The notes under the pieces were generated by a model that was not told the origin of the DNA, searched no databases, and saw only the letters and a program-made list of their open reading frames with translations. A DNA stretch of 64,000 nucleotides from JAHRVQ01 sp964548025 (GTDB lineage: Bacteria > Pseudomonadota > Gammaproteobacteria > Pseudomonadales > Azotimanducaceae): NCBI GenBank assembly GCA_964548025.1, contig CAZJRI010000004.1, forward strand, positions 1 through 64,000, read 5' to 3'. Position numbers and translations under genes: made by a program. This document shows, one piece after another, positions 26,836 through 36,182 of this stretch; the first letter of the stretch is position 1, and every line of letters starts with the position of its first letter.

Positions 26836-27929
26836 TGTCTCATAAAGGAAAAGTTATCGTCGGCATGTCCGGCGGCGTTGATTCTTCGGTCTCGGCAAAA
26901 TTGCTGCTCGATCAGGGATACGACGTTGAAGGTCTCTTCATGAAAAACTGGGAAGAGGATGATGGAACTGAATACTGTACATCGAAAGAGGATCTCGCCG
27001 ATGCACTAGCAGTCTGTGATCACCTGGGTATTGATCTTAAAGAGGCAAATTTTGCGGCAGAATACTGGGACAATGTGTTTGAGCAGTTCCTCGAAGAATA
27101 CAGGGCAGGTAGAACCCCAAACCCGGACGTCCTGTGTAATCGAGAAATAAAATTCAACGTCTTCAGGGAGTATGCTGAATTACTCGGCGCGAGCTTCGTG
27201 GCCACAGGTCACTACGTACGACTGGACCTCTCGGGGGGAACGCCGAAATTGCTCAAAGGTCTGGATGACACAAAGGATCAGAGTTATTTTCTGCAGTCGG
27301 TCTCTGCCAGGCAACTCGAGAACTGTATCTTTCCGATCGGAGAACTGAGAAAAAAGGAAGTCAGAAAAATCGCTGAAGAGAACGATATTCCAACATACGC
27401 GAAGAAAGATTCAACTGGCATTTGTTTTATCGGGGAGCGGCGGTTCACTGACTTTCTGGCCAGGTATATTCCCGACAAACCCGGTCCGATTAAAACCATC
27501 AGTGGACAAACGGTTGGCGAGCACCGGGGTGTGATGTTCCACACGCTCGGACAAAGACAGGGGCTGGGCATAGGTGGTATCAAAGATGCTGGTGAAGCTC
27601 CCTGGTATGTTGTGGGTAAAGATATGCCGACAAACACCCTTTTTGTTGCCCAGGGCAATAATCACGAGGCGCTGTTCTCAACTCGGATGACCTGTCGCAG
27701 CATTAACTGGATTGATGGCAACCTGCCAGACCTGCCGATCAAGCTGAATGTTAAAACCAGATACCGACAGCCTGACCAATCATGTCAACTTGAGCACTCG
27801 GGCTTGGAAGACGGTTATTCAATCCTTTTTGATCATCCTCAACGCGCTGTGACGCCTGGTCAATGGGCTTGTTTTTATGAAGGGGATCACTGTCTGGGCG
27901 GCGGCATTATCGAGGCAACAGCACCCTGA
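26835..27929 (+). CDS. mnmA: tRNA-specific 2-thiouridylase MnmA
   Basis: 364 residues from the ATG at 26835, where the family begins; upstream in-frame codons are not conserved. PP-loop MSGGVDSSVSA, catalytic cysteines in PDVLCNREIKF and STGICFIGERRF, and the HTLGQRQGLGIGG segment are visible. MnmA thiolates U34 of Lys, Glu and Gln tRNAs with sulfur from TusE, encoded at 8325. The stop overlaps the hflD start by one base (TGATG). Confidence 0.97.
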   Translation: MSHKGKVIVGMSGGVDSSVSAKLLLDQGYDVEGLFMKNWEEDDGTEYCTSKEDLADALAVCDHLGIDLKEANFAAEYWDNVFEQFLEEYRAGRTPNPDVLCNREIKFNVFREYAELLGASFVATGHYVRLDLSGGTPKLLKGLDDTKDQSYFLQSVSARQLENCIFPIGELRKKEVRKIAEENDIPTYAKKDSTGICFIGERRFTDFLARYIPDKPGPIKTISGQTVGEHRGVMFHTLGQRQGLGIGGIKDAGEAPWYVVGKDMPTNTLFVAQGNNHEALFSTRMTCRSINWIDGNLPDLPIKLNVKTRYRQPDQSCQLEHSGLEDGYSILFDHPQRAVTPGQWACFYEGDHCLGGGIIEATAP

Positions 27930-28549
27930 TGTCTGAGTTGGCATATGAGAAAAGAGTCCTGGCTCTGGCTGGTATCATTCAAGCCTGTCATCTTGTAGCA
28001 AGTGCGGCAAGATCAGGAATGGTTTCACAGGATTCTCTGGCGAACAGTCTCAAGAGTATTTTTGTTCAGAACCCGGATTCTTTCACAGATATTTACAGCG
28101 GAACGGCTGATATTCGCCTGGGCCTTAACCTGCTCAATGAAGTGCTGCTGAAATTTGATACAGGTAAACATGCTGAAATGATCAGATATGCCCTTGCGGT
28201 TATGTCTCTTGAAAGAAATTTGGCAAAAAGACCGGATATCCTTAACAAGTTAGGTGAACAAATAGACGTAATTGGTCGTGAAAGAACATCTTTGGCAGCA
28301 GAATCAATCGATGATACGGTCGCTGCACTGGCTGATCTATATGAATCAACCATTAGCCTGATACAGCCACAACTGAGAATTGAGGGAAATAAACATCATC
28401 TGCAAAATATCTCGAATGTCCAGCGTATACGCGCCCTGCTACTCTCAGCAATCCGATCCACTGTGCTTTGGCACCAGGTTGGCGGCAGACGCTGGCAACT
28501 GTTGATATGTCGAGGTCAGATGAAAACAGCAATAAAAAATGTTTTATAA
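27929..28549 (+). CDS. hflD: HflD homologue (high-frequency lysogenisation protein)
   Basis: 206 residues, mostly alpha-helical, with the N-terminal VLALAGIIQACHLVASAARSG typical of HflD. In E. coli HflD is a membrane-associated protein that binds the lambda CII activator; its native role is unclear. It is coupled to mnmA by a one-base overlap and followed by purB after 43 bp, the conserved order. No catalytic motif is seen. Confidence 0.92.
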   Translation: MSELAYEKRVLALAGIIQACHLVASAARSGMVSQDSLANSLKSIFVQNPDSFTDIYSGTADIRLGLNLLNEVLLKFDTGKHAEMIRYALAVMSLERNLAKRPDILNKLGEQIDVIGRERTSLAAESIDDTVAALADLYESTISLIQPQLRIEGNKHHLQNISNVQRIRALLLSAIRSTVLWHQVGGRRWQLLICRGQMKTAIKNVL

Positions 28550-28592
28550 TACAAAGTGTTATCAAACATACTTAACCTAAATTGAGATTAAC

Positions 28593-29972
28593 ATGGAACT
28601 TTCCCCACTGACTGCAGTAACGCCCATTGATGGCAGATATGCCGACAAAACTCTCTCACTGAGAAATATCTTCAGTGAGTACGGGCTCATTTATCATCGA
28701 GTAATTGTTGAAGTACGCTGGTTCCAATTTCTCGCTTCAATAGATGAACTTGGTGAATTGCCTGCGCTTTCAGGGGAGGCTCAGAATTATCTGAATGCGA
28801 TCATTGAGAAATTCAGCCTGGCAGATGCTGAAATAGTCAAAGGATTCGAGAAAACGACGAATCATGATGTTAAAGCAGTCGAATACTTCCTAAAGGAAAA
28901 GTTCGTTGAGAGTAATATGCCTGAACTACAGGAAAAGCTGGAATTCATTCACTTTGCCTGTACTTCCGAGGATATTAATAACCTGTCTTATGCACTAATG
29001 CTCGACTCGTCACGAAGAGATGTCCTCGTGCCAATGCAGGAATCGGTGATTGATCGAATAAAGGAACTCGCACTGGCGTATCGCACAGATGCCATGTTGT
29101 CTAAAACTCACGGGCAGGTGGCTTCTCCGACAACAATGGGTAAAGAATTTGCGAATGTGGTCCACCGCCTTAATCGACAGATAGAACAAATTCGTGCAGT
29201 TCCCATCCTCGGCAAAATCAATGGCGCAGTCGGTAATTTTAATGCACACGTGTCGAGCTATCCCGAATTGGAATGGATCAGCCTGGGTGAATCGTTTGTC
29301 TCATCCCTCGGATTGACTTCGAATCCCTACACCACCCAGATTGAACCTCATGACTATATTGCCGAGTTGTTCCAGGCGGTTGGCCGGTTTAACACGGTCC
29401 TGCTGGATTTTGATCGGGATATCTGGGCCTATATTTCAGTGGGGTATTTCAAGCAGAAACAGATCGCAGGTGAAACCGGCTCTTCAACAATGCCGCACAA
29501 GGTCAACCCGATTGATTTTGAAAATTCTGAAGGAAACCTCGGCATGGCGAATGCCATTTTGGCCCACTTGAGTGAGAAGTTGCCAATTTCCCGATGGCAG
29601 CGTGATTTAACCGATTCAACCGTCCTGAGAAATCTTGGCAGTGGCGTTGCCTATTCAATTATCGCCTATCAGTCGAGTCTGAAAGGGCTGGGCAAATTGG
29701 AATTGAATCGAGCAGTACTCACCGCTGAACTCGACGGTAGCTGGGAGGTTCTAGCAGAACCGATCCAGACTATCATGCGCAAATATGATATCGAAGAACC
29801 CTATGAGAAATTAAAAGCCCTGACCCGTGGACAATCGCTTGATAAGTCGAGCATCGACAGAATGATTGATGACCTGGATATGCCGGAACCTGCGAAAGAC
29901 AGGATAAAAGAACTGACACCGGCAAATTATATTGGTATCGCTGTCAATCTGGTCGATCAACTCGTGGGTTGA
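28593..29972 (+). CDS. purB: Adenylosuccinate lyase
   Basis: 459 residues with the fumarase/aspartase superfamily signature GSSTMPHKVNPIDFEN and the TSEDINNLSYAL region. It acts twice in purine synthesis (SAICAR to AICAR, adenylosuccinate to AMP). The E. coli-like subfamily is suggested by the N-terminus ELSPLTAVTPIDGRY and by the mnmA-hflD neighbourhood. Confidence 0.97.
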   Translation: MELSPLTAVTPIDGRYADKTLSLRNIFSEYGLIYHRVIVEVRWFQFLASIDELGELPALSGEAQNYLNAIIEKFSLADAEIVKGFEKTTNHDVKAVEYFLKEKFVESNMPELQEKLEFIHFACTSEDINNLSYALMLDSSRRDVLVPMQESVIDRIKELALAYRTDAMLSKTHGQVASPTTMGKEFANVVHRLNRQIEQIRAVPILGKINGAVGNFNAHVSSYPELEWISLGESFVSSLGLTSNPYTTQIEPHDYIAELFQAVGRFNTVLLDFDRDIWAYISVGYFKQKQIAGETGSSTMPHKVNPIDFENSEGNLGMANAILAHLSEKLPISRWQRDLTDSTVLRNLGSGVAYSIIAYQSSLKGLGKLELNRAVLTAELDGSWEVLAEPIQTIMRKYDIEEPYEKLKALTRGQSLDKSSIDRMIDDLDMPEPAKDRIKELTPANYIGIAVNLVDQLVG

Positions 29973-30023
29973 TAGCATCTTATCCAGGGTAAATGCATGT
30001 CGACAGATTATCAGGTGTAAGTA

Positions 30024-31169
30024 ATGTGGTTCGCTCATTCAAAGATCAATCATCGGGACTTCAAAGACAAGTTCTGGAGAAAACAGCCCGTTCAACTGGC
30101 TCATAACCTGCAATTGCCGGAGATTGAACGTGATCTATCAAAAGAGCGTATTTTTTCGCTGTGTGCAGAGGAATTAGTCGAGTCGCGGCTGATAGAAACA
30201 AAGGATGATAACTACATTCTTGAACTTGGTCCCCTGGATATCCAGCGGCTGCCAGATCAAAGCATCCTGATACTCCAGAGCCTGGACTCGCATATTGGCT
30301 CAGTTGCACGCCTGCTGTCAGATCACTTCGCGTTCTTACCAAGGTGGAGGATTGATGATGTGATGGCTAGCTACGGCACCGCATCAGGAAGTTGCGGCCC
30401 TCACTTCGATCATTACGATGTATTTCTGCTCCAGATCAGGGGTAGTAAATTATGGCACCTGGATGAAGGGGACCACTCGGAATCAGATTTGCTGCCTCAT
30501 TCAGACCTGAGGCTTCTTGCCGATTTCAAGGCTTCGACCGAAATTGATCAGCAACCAGGGGATGTTCTTTATATTCCTCCCGGTATTGGTCACTGGGGTG
30601 TTGCTTCGGATGACAGTCTGACCCTGTCGGTCGGAATTCGAAATCCTACCCTGAATGGTTTGATCTCCAATTTTGCAGACGCTGTAGGTGATCTGCTTCC
30701 TGCGATGGAGACACTTGACGATGCTCTGGATCTGGATAGTCAGATCACCGGAATACAGCGTGCGACGTCAGATCGAATCACGAATAGACTCACAGAAGTC
30801 CTGTCGAATAGTGACTATGTCGAGAGATGGTTTGGTGCCTATATGACTGAGCTTAGAGAACCCGAACTTATCGATCCGCCTGATCGCCTCTACTCACTCG
30901 AAGATGTTAGTGCAGCTCAGGCGACACCTTCAATTTTTAGCTGTCATCTTGCATCCCGCCTGGCACACCAGACGCAAGGGAATGTGTCACTTGTCTTCAT
31001 CAATGGCGAGTCATTTCAGTGTCAGGATATAGTGCCTGACTGGTTCAAAACCCTGGAAACGGAGCGGAGCATAAGTAATGAGGGTATTGATACCGGCGAT
31101 GACGATCTGATCATACTCATGCATCTGTTGAATTCGGGAGCCGTTTCATCGAGTGTGATTGCAGGATGA
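30024..31169 (+). CDS. roxA: Ribosomal protein uL16 arginine hydroxylase RoxA/YcfD (JmjC/cupin)
   Basis: 381 residues, the length of bacterial RoxA. The JmjC iron triad is H127-x-D129 (GPHFDHYD) and H190 (GIGHWGV), with PGDVLYIPPG before the last. RoxA is an Fe(II)/2-oxoglutarate oxygenase that hydroxylates an arginine of ribosomal protein L16. The N-terminal FWRKQPVQLAH and a C-terminal winged-helix-like region are as expected. It follows purB by 51 bp. Confidence 0.92.
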   Translation: MWFAHSKINHRDFKDKFWRKQPVQLAHNLQLPEIERDLSKERIFSLCAEELVESRLIETKDDNYILELGPLDIQRLPDQSILILQSLDSHIGSVARLLSDHFAFLPRWRIDDVMASYGTASGSCGPHFDHYDVFLLQIRGSKLWHLDEGDHSESDLLPHSDLRLLADFKASTEIDQQPGDVLYIPPGIGHWGVASDDSLTLSVGIRNPTLNGLISNFADAVGDLLPAMETLDDALDLDSQITGIQRATSDRITNRLTEVLSNSDYVERWFGAYMTELREPELIDPPDRLYSLEDVSAAQATPSIFSCHLASRLAHQTQGNVSLVFINGESFQCQDIVPDWFKTLETERSISNEGIDTGDDDLIILMHLLNSGAVSSSVIAG

Positions 31170-31202
31170 GCCTGCTCTGCATACCATAAGCTAGCAAGAA
31201 CA

Positions 31203-31232
31203 GACAAGCTAAGAACTGACAAGCTAAGAACT
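31203..31232. repeat. 15-bp perfect tandem duplication
   Basis: GACAAGCTAAGAACT occurs twice in direct succession (31203-31217 and 31218-31232), with a degenerate further copy upstream (AGCTAGCAAGAACA). It lies between roxA and the GNAT fusion gene, ending 12 bp before the next start codon. Confidence 0.85.
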
Positions 31233-31244
31233 CTGACGAACAAG

Positions 31245-32738
31245 ATGACACCAACACTCGAACTCAGAAAATTCAATATCAAGGAAGTGAATTGGCAGAC
31301 TCACCAGAGCGTGCTTTCTAATATTCGTCGACTTGTTTTTATCGTTGAACAAGAGGTGCCCCAGGAAGAAGAGTGGGATGGATTGGATGATACTGCCTGG
31401 CATTGGTTGGCAACTGATGAGAACGACGAGCCAATCGGCACCGCTCGATTACTGTCAACCACACAGATTGGTCGAATGGCGGTGCTTCCTGAATACAGGG
31501 GGCTGCATATAGGTGCCGCCCTTTTAGAGAGGGCCGTAGAGAAAGCACGACATCTGGGATATGAGTCAGTATTTCTTAATGCGCAAACCCACGCGCTGGC
31601 ATTCTATGAAAAATCAGGATTCGAGTATGAGGGAGAAGAATTCCTTGAGGCCGGTATTCCCCATCGTAGAATGACAAAAGCCCTTCAGCCCTTGCAGGAT
31701 GCTGGCCAGAGGAAAATAATTCGCGGTGAAATTCCCCTTGTCTCAATACGAAATTTCGATACTTCCGAGATTGAGTGGGATCAGCACGCACAGGTCATTC
31801 GATCACTGAGAAGGAATGTGCTGGTTGTTGAACTCGGATTACCGGAAGAGGTTATCGAAGATGAAAAGGACGCGGAAATGGTCCATTTCCATTCCCAGAC
31901 GCAGGATGGTCAAACCATCGGCATCATCAGAATGGACCTTGAAGGAAATATTGGCAGACTCGCAGTAGATCCCAATTTCAGGCGTCAGGGCACCGGACTG
32001 GCCCTTCTGGAAGCCGTTTTTGGCAAAGCACAGAGATTTGGCTTGAATGAAATCAGATTACCGGCTCTGGCGGTCCTTGACAGCTTCTATCAAAACGCAG
32101 GCTACATACCCCGGGGAGACAGATTCATTGCCCATGATCTCGAACATCAGGAGTATTTTCGCTCTATAAGCTACGAAGATGTGTTCCAGCATGAACGAAC
32201 CGAGCAGGAAGGGGATCCTTATGCCGACAATCAGGAAGTCGTCTATAGACTTGGCTCGGATCACAAATTCCTTCTGCTCCGCCGTGAAGAGGAGTTCAGA
32301 AGAGTGCTACTGGAAATGTCCAGACAGGCTACCCAGTCAATTCGCATCCTCTCCCCTTTTCTTGACCATAAGTTGTTTGACTCAACTGAACTTCGCGAGA
32401 TTTGTTCTGCGCTTGCGCGAAAAAACAAGTATACGACTATAGAGATCCTGCTTTACGATTCGCATCGCGTCGTAAAAAATGGCCATGTTTTGCTGGAGAT
32501 CAGTCGTAAGCTGTCTTCTTCGATAAAGATCAAGATCGTGCATCCCGAGTTAAGAACATCCAATCACGAATTTATCCTCGTGGATGGCCATGGAGTCATC
32601 TACCGCCAGGACATAGATATCTATGAAGGTTATGCGAATTTCAGGGATATCGCCGAGAATAACCGTCTGGGGCGACAATTCCGTGCGAGCTGGGACAGTG
32701 GTCTGAGAGACCCGAACCTTCGCCAACTCAAGATCTAG
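31245..32738 (+). CDS. Tandem GNAT acetyltransferase with C-terminal PLD-like (DUF7931-type) domain
   Basis: 497 residues. The first GNAT domain (about 8-150) has the acetyl-CoA loop GRMAVLPEYRGLHIGAALL (in part) and a C-terminal LNAQTHALAFYEKSGF. The second (about 168-310) has GRLAVDPNFRRQGTGLALL (in part). The remaining about 185 residues resemble a phospholipase-D-like fold (ILSPFLDHKLFD, then NHEFILVDGHGVIYRQ) lacking an intact HKD motif, as in DUF7931. Substrates unknown; N-acetylation of small amines is the family expectation. Start ATG at 31245 follows the tandem repeat; no good Shine-Dalgarno. Confidence 0.82.
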   Translation: MTPTLELRKFNIKEVNWQTHQSVLSNIRRLVFIVEQEVPQEEEWDGLDDTAWHWLATDENDEPIGTARLLSTTQIGRMAVLPEYRGLHIGAALLERAVEKARHLGYESVFLNAQTHALAFYEKSGFEYEGEEFLEAGIPHRRMTKALQPLQDAGQRKIIRGEIPLVSIRNFDTSEIEWDQHAQVIRSLRRNVLVVELGLPEEVIEDEKDAEMVHFHSQTQDGQTIGIIRMDLEGNIGRLAVDPNFRRQGTGLALLEAVFGKAQRFGLNEIRLPALAVLDSFYQNAGYIPRGDRFIAHDLEHQEYFRSISYEDVFQHERTEQEGDPYADNQEVVYRLGSDHKFLLLRREEEFRRVLLEMSRQATQSIRILSPFLDHKLFDSTELREICSALARKNKYTTIEILLYDSHRVVKNGHVLLEISRKLSSSIKIKIVHPELRTSNHEFILVDGHGVIYRQDIDIYEGYANFRDIAENNRLGRQFRASWDSGLRDPNLRQLKI

Positions 32739-32766
32739 TGGCTAATTGAATCTTCTGTGTTGACCA

Positions 32767-33264
32767 TCAGGTAACGTTTGCGGGCATCTTTAGTGCCTCA
32801 CTGGCGACGATCAGTCCATTGTTGTCTCCATATAGATACTCGCCAGGTCTTATTGTCACACCACCGAAAGAAACCGGTTCATTGAGCAACCCAACATTCC
32901 TTTTGACACTCTTCATCGGATGTACTGCCAGTGCCTGAACACCGAGATCCATCTCTGCGATGATATCCACATCACGAATACAGCCATAGATAACGATACC
33001 CTGCCAGCCATTGGTAACAGCCTTGAGGGCGAGGTTGTCACCCAGCAGGCCGCATCGCAATGACCCGCCTCCGTCGACTACCAATACCTTTCCATCGCCT
33101 TCTTCTTCAACCTGGGCAGCAACGAGAGTATTGTCCTCGTGGCACTTTAAAGTCACAATCTGGCCACCGAATGATGATCTGCCTCCATAGTTGCTGAAAA
33201 TCGGTTCGATTACCCGCACAAGGCTGGGGTAGGTATCACAGAGGTCAGGCAATATATAATTCAC
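32767..33264 (-). CDS. rraA: RraA family protein (RNase E regulator / aldolase-like)
   Basis: 165 residues with the RraA core: ATP/metal-independent fold with VVDGGGSLRCGLLGDNLA and IYGCIRDVDI. E. coli RraA inhibits RNase E; other relatives are 4-hydroxy-4-methyl-2-oxoglutarate/oxaloacetate aldolases. The length and N-terminus LPDLCDTYP fit the regulator type. It converges with the GNAT gene and is divergent from the lytic transglycosylase. Confidence 0.92.
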   Translation of the reverse strand: MNYILPDLCDTYPSLVRVIEPIFSNYGGRSSFGGQIVTLKCHEDNTLVAAQVEEEGDGKVLVVDGGGSLRCGLLGDNLALKAVTNGWQGIVIYGCIRDVDIIAEMDLGVQALAVHPMKSVKRNVGLLNEPVSFGGVTIRPGEYLYGDNNGLIVASEALKMPANVT

Positions 33265-33384
33265 AAATGCTCCCGGATTTGAAATATTGAATTTACGTTG
33301 CAGATTTTGACGAATAGAGAAATTTCTCTAAAATCCTATTACGGAATCAAATAATACTAAATCACATACCAGCTTTAATATGAT

Positions 33385-34005
33385 ATGAAGAGACTGATTG
33401 TAACTTTGACCGTGTTGCTTCTGATCTCCCCCCCGGGATTGGCGGAAATCTACATCTATCGGGGTGCCAATGGCGAGCGTATGGTCACGGATCGACCCCC
33501 GCATTCCAGTGAAAACTACCGGCTTGTTATCAAGCGGGATTCAATGAGAGATGCCGGACATATTCTGGCCAATCGATCAATAGAGACAGGTGGACCAAAG
33601 AAGTTCAGCCGTTATATCAATGGCGCGAGTGATCGATTTAACATCGATCCTGCACTGGTTGAAGCCGTGATCCAGGTGGAATCAGGATTTGATCCAAATG
33701 CAGTTTCAAAGAAAGGCGCAACCGGACTGATGCAGTTGATGTCACAAACCGCAGCACAATACGACGTGCGCGATCGATTCAATCCGAGGGAGAATATCTT
33801 TGCAGGTGTGCAGCACTTAAGCCACTTGATTCGTCGATTCGATGGTGAGCTACCACTCGCGCTTGCAGCATACAATGCTGGCAGCACTGCCGTTGAACAT
33901 CATCAGGGAGTACCCCCGTACCCTGAAACCCGGCGTTACATAACCAAGGTTATTGGCTATCACAACAGGTTTCGTCAGTCTCGCTATGGTGCGGTCGGGC
34001 ACTAG
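33385..34005 (+). CDS. Lytic transglycosylase with DUF4124 N-terminus
   Basis: 206 residues: signal peptide (about 1-20), DUF4124-like strand segment (IYIYRGANGERMVTDRPP), then a family 1 SLT domain. The catalytic glutamate is E99 (VIQVESGFDPNAVSKKGATG, spanned in part), with the LMQLMSQTA and ALAAYNAG motifs. It cleaves peptidoglycan glycan strands to 1,6-anhydro-muramyl products in the periplasm. No lipobox, so probably soluble. Stand-alone gene. Confidence 0.92.
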   Translation: MKRLIVTLTVLLLISPPGLAEIYIYRGANGERMVTDRPPHSSENYRLVIKRDSMRDAGHILANRSIETGGPKKFSRYINGASDRFNIDPALVEAVIQVESGFDPNAVSKKGATGLMQLMSQTAAQYDVRDRFNPRENIFAGVQHLSHLIRRFDGELPLALAAYNAGSTAVEHHQGVPPYPETRRYITKVIGYHNRFRQSRYGAVGH

Positions 34006-34088
34006 TTAATTCCGAGCTAGCAAGGGAAATAATAACCGTGATTGGAATTTCCAAAGCGGTTCATCTATTCCTCGTCAAGCGCCTTCGT

Positions 34089-34586
34089 TTAGGCATTGGT
34101 CAGACCGTCCTCCCCGTAACTATCAGCAGGGCCAATACCGCTTTGACCCAATCTGCCCTTCTCGCCAAAGTGACCTTTTCCCGGCACATAGTTGGCTTCG
34201 ACTCTTATTCCATCAGGATCTTCAAACAGTAAGGAATAATAGCCGGGTGCAAACTGATCATCCAATTGTGGTGGATGAATAATCCTTGCGTTCAATTTTT
34301 CATCCACAAACTGGTAAATGGCATCTACATCAGTTGCAGAACGTGCTCTGAAACAAAAGTGGTGCAATCCACTACGATCCTGGTCAAAGGTTTCGGATGC
34401 CTTATCAGCAGGTGCACCCCGCACTAGAATGCCAGTTCTGCTTCCGATGCAGTAGATTACGTCTTCTCCCTTGATCAGGGTCTTCATTTCGAGAAAATTA
34501 CATAATTGTTCCCAAAAAGGCAGGCATTCGGTTGGATTACTCACCGTCAACTGTATGTGTGCAATTCCATTGACTTCAATTGTCAT
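34089..34586 (-). CDS. VOC (glyoxalase/dioxygenase superfamily) protein
   Basis: 165 residues of the vicinal-oxygen-chelate fold. The putative metal ligands are His in GIAHIQLTVS, His in GLHHFCFR and Glu in GIRVEANY. Members include glyoxalase I, fosfomycin resistance enzymes and extradiol dioxygenases; the substrate here is unknown. It lies after the lytic transglycosylase (convergent) and downstream of thrH on the same strand with a 91-bp gap. Confidence 0.85.
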   Translation of the reverse strand: MTIEVNGIAHIQLTVSNPTECLPFWEQLCNFLEMKTLIKGEDVIYCIGSRTGILVRGAPADKASETFDQDRSGLHHFCFRARSATDVDAIYQFVDEKLNARIIHPPQLDDQFAPGYYSLLFEDPDGIRVEANYVPGKGHFGEKGRLGQSGIGPADSYGEDGLTNA

Positions 34587-34677
34587 GGTGATTATGTCCT
34601 TTGTTAGCTGAAGTCCGTTCGATCCGTCATCTGGTAAAGCAGTTCACAGATTCGTTGATCAGCGCTGGGAATTGCTG

Positions 34678-35286
34678 TCAGCATTCATCCGCAGCGGCAT
34701 CGATCAGGCGATGCAACTCATCATATTCCTTCGTCACAGGAAATTGGGGGAATTCATCGATTACGTTTTGAGGTGCTCTGAAGAGAAATCCCTTATCAGC
34801 TTCTGACAGCATGCTTGTATCGTTGTAGGAATCACCTGCTGCGAAGATCCTGAAATTCAACTGCCGCAAAGATTTCACAGATTTACGCTTGGGATCTTCT
34901 TGTCTCAATTTATAGTCGATCACCATGCCGTCATCATTGACTACCAGTTTGTGACAAAAAAGTGTCGGCCAATGAAGTTGCTTCATAAACGGTCCGGCAA
35001 ATTCGTAGAACGTATCTGAGAGTATGATGACCTGATATGACTCGCGCAGAGAGTCAAGAAATTCGATGGCGCCAGGTAGAGGTTTAAGATTCGAGATAAC
35101 AGCCTGAATATCATCCAGTCTGAGATTATTTTCTGTAAGAATCCGAAGCCGCTGCTTCATCAGATCATCGTAATTCGGGATATCCCTTGTTGTAGCCTTC
35201 AGCGACTCGATCCCGGTCGCTTCGGCAAATTCAATCCAAACCTCGGGTATCAGAACGCCCTCAAGGTCCAAACAAACTACATCCAT
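34678..35286 (-). CDS. thrH: ThrH: phosphoserine phosphatase / homoserine phosphotransferase
   Basis: 202 residues of the HAD superfamily. Nucleophile motif DLEGVL with D7/E9, motif II ILSDTFYEF and motif IV AAGDSYNDTSML are present. In Pseudomonas aeruginosa ThrH dephosphorylates phosphoserine and can transfer phosphate to homoserine. The ThrH next to cysH and cysB repeats the Pseudomonas neighbourhood. A serC is present at 55049; no classical serB is in the window. Confidence 0.9.
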   Translation of the reverse strand: MDVVCLDLEGVLIPEVWIEFAEATGIESLKATTRDIPNYDDLMKQRLRILTENNLRLDDIQAVISNLKPLPGAIEFLDSLRESYQVIILSDTFYEFAGPFMKQLHWPTLFCHKLVVNDDGMVIDYKLRQEDPKRKSVKSLRQLNFRIFAAGDSYNDTSMLSEADKGFLFRAPQNVIDEFPQFPVTKEYDELHRLIDAAADEC

Positions 35287-35334
35287 CTCTTTTACTTCCC
35301 TTATAGAAACCAGCTTCCATCAGATGGGCGGGAT

Positions 35335-35350
35335 TGTTTCACGGGAAACT
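35335..35350. promoter_or_regulatory. parS-like palindrome (14 of 16 match)
   Basis: TGTTTCACGGGAAACT differs from the ParB consensus TGTTTCACGTGAAACA at two positions. It lies in the 209-bp divergent gap between thrH and cysH. No parA or parB is in the window. A chance match or a CysB/other operator is equally possible. Confidence 0.25.
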
Positions 35351-35495
35351 CCTGCATGGCAACAATTTCCACTCATCAAATCCAATAATGGATTAAACCC
35401 TTAAATCGCTATGGTTATTTACATATGTCTTAAAGAGATTTCTCAGTCTGGGACTGTTTTGCTAGTCTAGTGGCTTTTTCGGGTCAGCAGGTGTC

Positions 35496-36182
35496 ATGAC
35501 ACAAATTCAGCCCCAGGATATTCTTCGAAAAGCGTTTGAAACTCATGAGGAAATCGCCATTTCATTCAGCGGTGCAGAGGATGTCATATTAATTGATATG
35601 GCATGTAATCTGTCGGATACCGTCTCCGTTTTCTCACTGGATACAGGGCGTCTGCATCCAGAGACCTATCAGTTTATCGAGCAGGTTAGAGATCACTACG
35701 GAATAGAAATCGACATCTTGAGCCCGGATAGCGATGCCGTTCAACAGTTGACCAGGCAAAAAGGCTTGTTCAGCTTCTATGAAGATGGACACCAGGAATG
35801 TTGCGGGGTAAGAAAAATAGAACCACTGAAACGTCATCTTGAAAATCTTGATGCCTGGATTACCGGCCAGCGGCGTGACCAGAGTCCTACCCGCACTGAC
35901 GTACCGTTTGATCAGGTTGATAATGCGTTCTCCGGGCGCGGAGAGGCACTGCACAAGTATAATCCGCTTGCAGACTGGAGTTCGCACAAGGTCTGGCAAT
36001 ATATTCGGGAAAACGATGTGCCTTTCAATCCACTACATGAGCAAGGCTATCTGAGCATAGGATGCGCACCCTGCACTCGCCCTGTTGGTCCTAATCAGCA
36101 TGAAAGAATGGGTCGCTGGTGGTGGGAAGAATCGACCAAGAAGGAATGTGGACTTCATATTATCAATGTGAGTCAGCAGTGA
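35496..36182 (+). CDS. cysH: Adenosine 5'-phosphosulfate (APS) reductase, 4Fe-4S type
   Basis: 228 residues. It carries paired cysteines C102/C103 (ECCGVRK) and C190/C193 (GCAPCTRP), the cluster ligands that separate APS reductases from the PAPS-specific enzyme of enterics, and the catalytic C218 (KKECGLH). It reduces APS to sulfite for cysteine synthesis using thioredoxin or glutaredoxin. It overlaps by 4 bp a small CxxC protein and is followed by cysB. It implies a pathway without need for APS kinase in sulfate assimilation. Confidence 0.95.
   Translation: MTQIQPQDILRKAFETHEEIAISFSGAEDVILIDMACNLSDTVSVFSLDTGRLHPETYQFIEQVRDHYGIEIDILSPDSDAVQQLTRQKGLFSFYEDGHQECCGVRKIEPLKRHLENLDAWITGQRRDQSPTRTDVPFDQVDNAFSGRGEALHKYNPLADWSSHKVWQYIRENDVPFNPLHEQGYLSIGCAPCTRPVGPNQHERMGRWWWEESTKKECGLHIINVSQQ

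Noticed and set aside
31022..31282. Minus-strand hydrophobic frame with repeated LSVLSLSVL residues
   Set aside because: It is the reverse reading of the 15-bp tandem repeat and of the roxA end; no ribosome site or homology.
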